From Blepharisma stoltei (lineage: Eukaryota > Ciliophora > Heterotrichea > Heterotrichida > Blepharismidae): a stretch of DNA of 64,000 bases. The stretch spans positions 372,001-436,000 of the forward strand of contig CAJZBQ010000025.1 in the NCBI GenBank assembly GCA_914767885.1, read 5' to 3'. The position numbers were made by a program, and so were the translations under genes. How positions within the stretch are numbered: position 1 is the stretch's first letter; each line of letters opens with the position of its first letter. Below are positions 56,640 to 64,000 of this stretch, one piece after another. The notes beneath the pieces are model-generated. The model had not been told where the DNA came from. It searched no databases and saw only the letters and a list, made by a program, of their open reading frames with translations.

Positions 56640-57386
56640 ATGTCAAGCTCACCATCATGCTTATCTTTTATTTTATGCAAGCGTAACAAGAAGAATCCTA
56701 GCAAGTCATATACTGGATCGAATTTGAACATTTCGTCTTTTCAAGAATTCATATCCCAAAAGACAAATTCTTCGACTCAAACTCCTTTATCTAACGATAT
56801 TGGGCTCAAACGAGGGTCCTCGCTGACTTATATAGCTGCAGCTGTATCAATCAACCATAAGTCATCAATTGTTGTAAAAAAGGCAGATAAATTTTTCCCT
56901 CAGCATCAAGCTTCCGAAAAGCTTGAAACTGCTGAGTCTGACTGATCTATGTCGTCTTTTCGAAACAAAATAAGCACTGGTGAAGCACCTCCTGATTCAT
57001 TTTTATCAAGCCGGTCTTTTTCGAGCATTTTTAATTCGAAAAAAGAAGGGATTTCTTGGAATAAAAATTGTAGCCAAGCAAATTCATCAAACATTTTGGC
57101 CAATCCTTTTGTTTCAAACTCTACTCAAAATAGGCCTAGAATAATTGCTATAACTCCTGCTACTTGCCTAAGAAAAAGACTATTTCCAAGCATGCTTAGA
57201 AATAATCAACGAAAGAATGATAATATAATTGCGGGCTCACAAAGGCCAGATGAGACTATTGCAGAGCATCAGCAAGAAAGTAAAGTAACTACAAAAATCT
57301 TTAGTAATAAAATAGGCTTGCCTATTATTGATCCAATTATGGATAATTTTGAAGGAGAAAGCAGTAATAGCTTGGTAAATCTATAA
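56640..57386 (+). CDS. Ser/Asn-rich disordered protein, unknown
   Basis: 248 residues in one frame with UGA (Trp) at 56943. It is Ser/Asn/Lys-rich throughout with few hydrophobic blocks, and recurrent NPFVSN- and SNKIG-like phrases. No domain; compare the disordered protein at 5888-6550. Confidence 0.55.
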
Positions 57387-58361
57387 AAGATAATTTTAAC
57401 AATTTCAATAAAATTGAACAATAGAATAATAGTTTCAATAATAGTTCCTTAGATATATCATATTTCCTTACTCCCTCCGAAATAAATGTGACGTTGATGT
57501 AATAGGGAATCTGAGGTGGTACCTCCTAATCGAGCAGTGGGCCTATGAGATGAGTTGCAAAGTATACTTTTGGTGAGCTAAATAGACTATCTCAAAGAGT
57601 AGCCAGTAAAGGAAGGTGTTGTGTTTCTGACGAAGGTTTTCCTGGCCTTGCCGGATGGGCTAGTTAAGTTTTGCCGACCCACGGTCTTTCTTTATAGGAA
57701 CCATCCTTCAGGTGATGGTTCTGCCCTAGAGAGCTGATCCCTGGACAGGTAGATCAGGTCGGAAATCCAAATAGGCGACCTTTTGGAGTCGAGACAAAGC
57801 AAGTTAGTGGTTAACTCAGCAGCTAATATCCTGATCTTACTAGCAAAACATTTTACTCACACTTTTAATAAGGTTAGTTTTTTTTTTTATCTAAAAATAT
57901 TTTCAAATTTTAAAAATGAAAATTTGCAAAGTGCGTAAATAAATTATACAGTTTTATGTCTAAAGCTGTATGTGTTAAGAATGAAAGCTGTATAAAATTT
58001 AAGTTGAATTAGATAGTTGATGCTATCTCTTAAATAAGCTAATTTTTACTAAAAGAGGCATTTTTCCAATTGTTTTGCTCACTCATAAAAGGGCGAAGCT
58101 AGATTAAGTAGCAAACGCTGTATAAATAAGCTGTAAATTATTTTTAAGAATTTAAACAAATTGCAAAGTTGTACCATTTCTAAGTTCTAATTAAATGTTA
58201 AAGGCTATGATTAAACTTTGATTAATTATTAAAGAAAGATCTTAAATCATCTTAGTATAACAAAGAATAAATTTCTTTCTCAAATAATGGCAAACCATAT
58301 CATGCAATAAGCTCTTAGAATTAATAAATAGATGTATACTATAAATGAAAGATTATTTTAA
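57387..58361. repeat. Spacer with family 2 GC-rich repeat and a degraded MITE
   Basis: About 57470-57850 is a GC-rich block. Its core (CTAGAGAGCTGATCCCTGGA, then CAGGTCGGAAATCCAAATA) is shared with a second copy at about 62474-62541, as is the downstream GAGTCGAGACAAAG / GACTTGAGACAAATG stretch. From about 57855 to 58095 lies a diverged reverse-orientation MITE, recognised by its end CCAATTGTTTTGCTCACTCA. No gene. Confidence 0.6.
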
Positions 58362-58790
58362 TTAAAGATCATTCTTATCTTCCGATTTTGATTTCCTTAT
58401 TAAATAGTCTACTATTTGTTCGGTAACCCTCGGCCCAATGTATTTTTCTATGAATTTCCCACCTTTAAAAAAAAGAAGTGATGGGTAGCTTCTGACATCT
58501 CATATAGCTGCAAGTTCAGAAGGCACAGATGTTCCATCAATAGTTGCCATAACTATATTTTCTCCCTTCAATTTTAGCTGAGTTGCTGCCTGTTCATAAT
58601 GAGGAGCAAATGCTTTGCAATGAATGCATCATGGAGCATAGAACTCTATCATTATATTTTCATGCTCTTTTATTGCATCCTGTATTGTTAGAGAATCAAG
58701 TAATAATAAGTCTGATGAATATACAAGAGGAAGCATGAGACAAATACAAGTCAAAGTTTTCATTAGTTTCGGCATTTTTAAGATTTCCAT
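58362..58790 (-). CDS. Secreted thioredoxin/PDI-like protein
   Basis: 142 residues from ATG 58790 (or 137 from 58775). Signal peptide MKTLTCICLMLPLVYS, then a single thioredoxin fold: ENIMIEFYAPWCIHCKAFAP, with the active site CIHC and its preceding Trp encoded by UGA, then MATIDGTSVPSELAAIW and YPSLLFFKGG with the conserved cis-Pro. The C terminus is charged (KSKSEDKNDL) and resembles but does not equal a KDEL signal. Oxidative folding in the ER is likely. Under the standard code the gene is invisible. Confidence 0.92.
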
Positions 58791-58938
58791 TTGCAAAAAT
58801 CTGATAAAAACAGAATTTTAATATTAAGATAAAGTTCACAATTAAACCTAATCTAATGCATCAATTAGCGGCAAAGATTTAATACTATAATTATATTTTA
58901 GAAGTCCCCAAAAGTAATTTCAGATAATTCTTTTGCAT

Positions 58939-59562
58939 TTAAAAGTAAATCCATCTGCAGATCTTTTTCTGAGACATCTCTATTCTTTTTCTCATCTCCC
59001 TCAAATTCATAACTTCAAGAAGCTCTTGAGGACTCAAGGTTGCAAGCCCTCTGCAAAACTCAACTGAGTAGCTCAATATAACTCCTTCAATAAACCCATG
59101 GGCTATCAATAAAGCTTTCATAATTCAATTAACCTTGTCTATAAAAAACGCCTTGGAAAACAGTACAATAATAATAAATACAATATAGCAAACGAGCAAT
59201 TTTCTGTTCATATATATGTAAGAAGCAATCCCAAAAATTGCATAAAAGATAAACGATATCATTCATAGATGAATGAATGGATAGATAATTAGATATCCAA
59301 ACATATCTAATAAAGCTAGAAACTTTATCTGGATTGATAGCTTGATAATATTGTCGAATTTTATACTTTTCCATTGATTTGAAAAGGCTATAGAAGGAAT
59401 TGTTTGATTTGGATCTATGGTCTGGTATCGGGATGAAGATTGAGACCCTTTCGGTATTAAGATAAAAGGAGATCTTGGATTTTCAACACTCTGGTCAAGG
59501 TTCTGTGTTTCTCTGAAGTTTGATTCTTGGTATTGCTCTTTAATCTTATCTTCAGCTTCCAT
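58939..59562 (-). CDS. Four-pass membrane protein, unknown
   Basis: 207 residues in one frame with UGA read as Trp at about 59263 and 59127. A hydrophilic N-terminal ~75 residues precedes four hydrophobic segments (LALLDMFGYLIIYPFIHLW; ISFIFYAIFGIASYIYM; LLVCYIVFIIIVLFSKAF; LLIAHGFIEGVILSYSV) and a charged helical tail (MNLREMRKRIEMSQKK). Not recognised. Confidence 0.65.
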
Positions 59563-59835
59563 AGGTTCGAAGTAATTTTAATATGAGAAATGTATAAAAT
59601 TTTCTCTATGATTAATTATTAAACATTAGCATCTTGCTTTAAATTTCAATTGTAGGCTATTTTAGTCGGAAGAAAAGGAAATCTAATAAATTAATCAATA
59701 CTATAATAAAATCAAGCTATTAAAATGCTGATAATAAAGAATATTTCAGCTAGAGGAATGAATTTATTTTGTTAATTAAATTACTATAATTTTAATTCAC
59801 ATCCTCAATACGACAAAAATGTAATAATTTAAATG

Positions 59836-60741
59836 CTACTCTTGCCATAACTTTTGTTTTTTATTTTTAAAAATCAAATGTCCTCTAAATATTGATTCAA
59901 TATAGTTCAACGATTTCAATGATGGCGAAGGTGAAAAGTTTTTTCGATCAACCACAAGTGATTGAGGCAAATTGAGTGAAATTTCATTATTTTTTCATTC
60001 CAACCTTTTTATATCATTATCAGACAAAAACTGGTCTTTCTTCTTATTTATATCAGATTTCATTTCTAGCAAATCAGATAAAAGGATTTTCAAAGTCTTC
60101 TCCATTGATTCAAGCTCTTTAAATTTTCCTAATCCTTCAATTTCTTGTATACAAATCTCAGTATTTCTTTGTATTTCAATAATAAGATGTTCTTTTGCTT
60201 TATTTATATTATCTAAATGCACTTTTAAATGCTCATTTTTTTTGTTAATTTCTTCTATGTCACATAAAGAAGTTTGGGTTTTTGAAATTAACTCAGCTAC
60301 TTTATTTTCATTTTCTGTAAGCTTGAGCGCTTTTGCGTTTATGGCTTCTCGAGTTTTTGAGCTTTGAATAGAGCTAAAATCATGTGTTAAATGATTTATT
60401 AAGCACCTTTGACAGATTAGAGTATCATCAACTGAACAATATGCAACAACTCCAAATAAATGGGATTTTCCAAGGCAGAAATTGGTTGGAGCGACAGGTT
60501 TTTCAAGGATTTTAAGTAAGATATGATTTTCAATTATATTTTCGCTCAGCTTGTTGCAAATTAAACATAAATAGCGTGACGTTGCAAGCTTTACTCTCTT
60601 TAGGCACGAGATGCAAAATGTGTGTCCACATGTAAGAACATATGGAATTAGAATAGAAGTGAACTCCGATTTGCAGGCTGGGCATTTAATATATTGTGAA
60701 TCTTCTTCAAATGAAATCTCTAAAGAGCCCCCTTGCTCCAT
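59836..60741 (-). CDS. RING/B-box/coiled-coil protein (TRIM-like)
   Basis: 301 residues with one UGA Trp near the C terminus. The RING finger (CPACKSEFTSILIPYVLTCG, HTFCISCLK, CLICNKL) is followed by a B-box (CLGKSHLFGVVAYCSVDDTL, CQRCLINHLTHDF) and a coiled coil (residues ~120-250). Same order as the gene at 53088-54203 but without its acidic repeats. Probably an E3 ubiquitin ligase. Confidence 0.82.
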
Positions 60742-60926
60742 TTAAAAAGTTAAATTAAATTTTTAGTTAAAATGCTTGGAATTACCCTTCTTTATTTTAT
60801 TTGATAAATTAAGAACTATTACCCAGAATTCTGGCTTCTAAATATAGCACCAAGCATTTTTGTGATATATTTATCAGCTTTAAAAAATAACAATAAATTT
60901 TATATTAATCGCTTTAATATATATGC

Positions 60927-61216
60927 TTATTCATTTATTTCATGCTCAATGTGACTTGTCTCTTCTAGTTTTTTGGCTTTAAGATCAAACCTGAATAAAT
61001 CCTCATATAGGATGAAATAAATACTTCCATCGTAGCAGGTCTTTTGATTGTAGGCAAAAAGAATTATTTTTCGAGCAAATGTCTGACAAGAAAAACCTAT
61101 GAAAAATAAATATTCCCAAGAAAAAAACACGCAGCCTCTTCCATTATAACTGGCTCTGAACCGTAAAATTCAGAAATATTGAAAATTTGTATACCTAATG
61201 CAATGAATAAAATCAT
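60927..61216 (-). CDS. Kelch-like C-terminal blade fragment or short kelch protein
   Basis: From ATG 61216 it reads MILFIALGIQIFNISEFYGS, then AACFFLGNIYFF, and after one base correction (A5 at 61102-61106, plus strand, should be A6) IGFSCQTFARKIILFAYNQK and YDGSIYFILYEDLFRFDL. The last part is a typical kelch blade (YDGSIYFI...LFRFDLKAKKLEE). About 96 residues. Either a short protein or the 3' end of a gene whose remainder is displaced. Confidence 0.45.
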
Positions 61217-61234
61217 TTCTATAGACTAGCATTT

Positions 61235-63927
61235 TGCTATTTTTTATTTTGTTATAGAATTCAAAAACCAGTAGAATGTTTATATTCTCTATAAGTAGAT
61301 ATACTTCCTATGGAGGTTCATTCAAATAAATTTTCATAATTGCTTTCATATATCATCTTTGCATATGCAGTATCCTTTAAACGATTCTGCATTTTTATCA
61401 CTGCAAAAAATGCAAGCAATATAATTAAGGTATTCAGAGCAGTGCAAAAGCAGACTATGTAGAATTTACCTCTAAATTCTCCTTCATAATTTAAATAAAG
61501 CCCTTTTTCACAATTTTTAGGATCATTTTTCTGAGCGAATTTCTTTGATACTTAATTTCTTCATAAACAATTATGGTAGTGAAAAAATCATATAAATTAA
61601 AATAGAATTTCTGACTCCCTACTATTTTTAAGTGAGCAAATAAGTTTGCTTTCCAGGGTTAAATTTTTAAAAATTTTTATTTTTGGATTTTAAATATTTG
61701 ATATTTTTGCTCACGAGCGAATTAATTTTCCAAAAGTAGGAATTTCCAATATCTTGTTCGCTAGGTCTTTAAGATACCCACCTTTTATTGAGCTTACTTC
61801 TAGCTTTTGGACGCTTCCTTTGGCCTTTTCAAAGTCTTAGTAAAAGGTTTCTTTTGATGGAGTGGCTATTGTAGGGTTTATGCCTGATAAAATCATTGAT
61901 AAGAATTTTCGTCTGGGCTCATGTAATACCCGAAATTTGTACCGAATAAGCTTGGGTATTCATTTTTATTGATTCCGGAATGGCCTCTATAATATCCGCA
62001 TTTGCTGTACGAGTGTCATTAGAATTTACAACTTCAAGAAGGCTTTCTAAACCCTTACAAATATCATCATCAGACACAAAATTAGGAGCCTTACACCTTA
62101 GGCATCTGCCTGCCAATGTACATGTCAAACAATATTTAGAGCAAGCTGTCTAAATCTTACCTTTACAGCTATTATCCCTCTCATACATATAGAACCTGTC
62201 CTTACAGAAACAATATCATCCTTTATTTTTTGCATTTTCATCTTTGCATTTAGTACAATAGTCATAAATTTCACACCAGCACTTACTTTTACAGAAAATA
62301 TAATAGTAGGGAAGATGCATTAGAAGCCAGTCCTGATGACACTGAAAGCAGGCCTCTGTCCCTTTTTGAAATAGATCTTAAAGGAAAAGCCTTGCAGAAC
62401 AGGGAAGTTTTTTTCAAAAAGGTTTCTGCTTAGGCTAGACAGGCTTTGCCTTCCAAAGTCTTTTCCATCGGATACCTCCCAAATGGTATTTCTACCTAGA
62501 GAGCTGATATTTTGGCAGGTGGTTCAGCTGGAAATCCAAATAATTATTCCATTCCTAATTCGACTTGAGACAAATGGAGACTGGCTTTTTGAGCCAAGTC
62601 AAGGCAAAGGCTAGCTGGCCACTCTGCTCATGACCAATTTAACTTTTAACTTACTTTCACATTTATTAGACTGGAAACTCAAAAAATGCTTTTCCATGCA
62701 ACCCAATTTGCTAGTAATAGCCTCATTCTTTTCAAAATCCTTTTCTTCAAGCCCTTTAAGTGGGCTGACTAATTCTTTTTTCTCATAGTAGTCATATGCG
62801 ATTTTTTGAGCACATTTTCGCTCCTCAGGAAGCAGCTCTTTTTCATAAGCCTCAATTATTTTGCTGATATATTTTAACAGTCCTTTGGCTTTTACGACAA
62901 GGAGCTCATTGTCAACGCTGAGTGTGAGATCAGCTATATAGGAATTTTCGCCAATTTTTGCGATAGAATTAGGAATCAGCCGTGCGCCAGGCCCACAGAA
63001 GACTCTTTCCCCTGGGGTTTTATATTTGGCTACTGGGGTTAAAATAATCCTGTACATAAAATCAACAGGCTCACTCGTATAAAGCAGCTTAAAGTCTTGG
63101 TATTTAGATTTGATCAGCACAAGCGAGGGTCTATAAAGCTTGCATCAGCCGTTTATGGTGTATTCTCAATGGGTAAAGCCAAAGGAAAAATAATAATCAG
63201 TGCTTTTATATTGCTGAAAAGCTGTCCCACCTCTTAAAATCCCTGGCTCTCTTTGAAGTTTCCTCGAAACCCTGGTGCAAGGACTTTCATCAGTAAAGTT
63301 AATGACCTGGAAATTTTAAAAATTATAAACAAAGTCAATATGGCTGTCATCAATTATTAGAGGCCACCAATTTTTTCAATAAGCACTTTCTGGTCATATT
63401 GCTCTGGGATTACAAGCTGTCCAAATGTCCTAGTAGTGGAGCCTTACAAAAATATAGGCCATGAGAGGGGATTTTTTTTTGCGTTTCATATTAAAGACAA
63501 TAAAAAACTGGTCTGAGAGAGCCCTAAATGTCTTCCGCGCCTTCTGGGCCTGAATTAGGGATGCTTCAGCCATTAGGAATATTTAGGATTGAAGGGACTT
63601 TTGTGACGCCTATCCAAGTCTCGTCTCTGGCTAAATAGCTGAGGTGTGAAAAACTCTAATAGCGTTTTCTCGATTTTTCTGAAGTTTTTCAGCTTCATTG
63701 TCTAGAATGACACTGAGCACCATATCAAAAAGTCATTTCCATCATTGAATTATTTAATTTAGGCACCAGAAATCTTGGTTCCCTATCATAGTCTGTTTCT
63801 TGGTCAACTATGGAAACTTTCATATTAAAGTCAAAATACGGACAGTCAAAAAACCACTCTTATTTTTTCATATCGCCAGCTTTAGCAACCAATAATAATC
63901 CAAACCATATCAGAGTTTTTTGCATTT
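61235..63927 (-). CDS. Cys-rich single-pass membrane protein, heavily interrupted
   Basis: I read these pieces as one gene. Signal peptide MQKTLIWFGLLLVAKAG at about 63927. Several ectodomain fragments in shifting frames (63140-63860). A long frame 62640-63300 (RTSERVF-like GERVFCGPGARLIPNSIAKI). Then a Cys-rich furin/GF-receptor-like segment (CKSKCWCEIYDYCTKCKDEN; CSKYCLTCTLAGRCLRCKAP) with a 15-nt intron. Finally a membrane span FYIVCFCTALNTLIILLAFF with a short tail ending about 61235. Interruptions include the family 2 repeat (62.4-62.6 kb) and a small element at 61.6-61.75 kb. Frames shift repeatedly between 61.8 and 64 kb, so it may be decaying. Unity of the pieces is inference. Confidence 0.4.
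61610..61760. mobile_element. Small diverged element with MITE-like motifs
   Basis: Begins ACTCCCTACTATTTTTAAGT with GAGCAAATAAG and ends TTGCTCACGAGCGAATTAAT ... GTAGGAAT. The inverted CTCCCTACT...AAGTAGG ends and the GTGAGCAA motif recall the MITE family in shortened form. AT-rich centre. It lies inside the Cys-rich gene region. Confidence 0.4.
62146..62160 (-). other. 15-nt spliceosomal intron
   Basis: On the minus strand GTAAGATTTAGACAG, exactly 15 nt, containing an in-frame TAG. Removal joins DNSCK to ACSKYCLTC and completes the Cys-rich repeat. Confidence 0.88.
62400..62640 (+). repeat. Family 2 GC-rich repeat, copy 2
   Basis: Shares CTAGAGAGCTGAT and GGAAATCCAAATA plus the following GACTTGAGACAAATG stretch with the block at 57.5-57.85 kb, same orientation. 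It separates the Cys-rich repeat coding sequence from the long ectodomain frame, so it is probably a mobile insert within that gene. Its exact ends are not clear. Confidence 0.6.
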
Positions 63928-64000
63928 TTTAATTGAGAAAATGGATTAGTTTAATTTTTTATCTCTAATACATTAAGCGATTTTCTTGTATAATTAATGG

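Overview
The window reads as nuclear DNA of a heterotrich ciliate close to Blepharisma, and most likely as germline (micronuclear) rather than somatic sequence. Three lines of evidence support this. (1) UGA is read as tryptophan throughout while UAA and UAG stop translation: frames broken at UGA rejoin into full-length conserved proteins, and UGA supplies the Trp of a thioredoxin WCxxC active site (58362-58790, minus). (2) Two introns are exactly 15 nt, GT...AG (50055-50069 plus; 62146-62160 minus). (3) At least ten conserved genes are interrupted by AT-rich, TIR-bearing or GC-rich inserts, and removing an insert together with one copy of its flanking repeat restores the reading frame. That is the signature of internal eliminated sequences (IESs) cut out during macronuclear development. 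Spacers are short, genes lie on both strands, and there are no operons.

Layout. 0-9.5 kb: an edge gene, a membrane protein, major vault protein (split by a TIR element), a BLOC1S2-like subunit, an EF-hand protein, a multi-membrane protein and a decayed non-LTR retroelement. 10-16.5 kb: a long protein with a C-terminal truncated-globin domain (split by a MITE), a GC-rich retroposon with a 15-bp target-site duplication, a kelch protein, and a CIMIP2-type ciliary microtubule inner protein. 16.6-23 kb: a B-box/tandem CBM20 protein, mitochondrial ATP synthase beta, and a POT1/TEBP-alpha-like telomere end-binding protein. 23.5-32.2 kb: a TPR-pseudokinase gene interrupted six times, then a WD40-TRP-like channel fusion. 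32-38 kb: a secreted SET-domain protein, a TPR protein and an FCP1-like BRCT protein, the first and last interrupted. 38.6-44 kb: two copies of a Cyc8/UTX-type TPR gene in a MITE cluster. 44-54 kb: CDC14, a stand-alone Grn1-domain protein, coiled-coil genes, a 2-kb element with ~285-bp inverted arms, and a TRIM-like gene. 54-64 kb: a U-box relic, adenylate kinase 8, thioredoxin, a second RING/B-box gene, and a badly interrupted Cys-rich membrane protein.

How the pieces relate. The genes are ordinary cell and cilium functions with no evident shared pathway. The coherent system is the insert population. Three classes are visible: (a) a MITE family of ~340-390 bp ending in CCCTCCGTGAGTGAAC-type repeats, with 2-3 bp usually TA-containing duplications; (b) inserts with 7-10 bp direct repeats, usually GC-rich inside and without clear TIRs, several lacking TA in the duplicated repeat; (c) small TA-bounded AT-rich inserts. 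Several genes additionally need a one-base change in a homopolymer to stay open, which looks like long-read assembly error, though real decay cannot be excluded. All calls are from reading the sequence; nothing was searched or computed.
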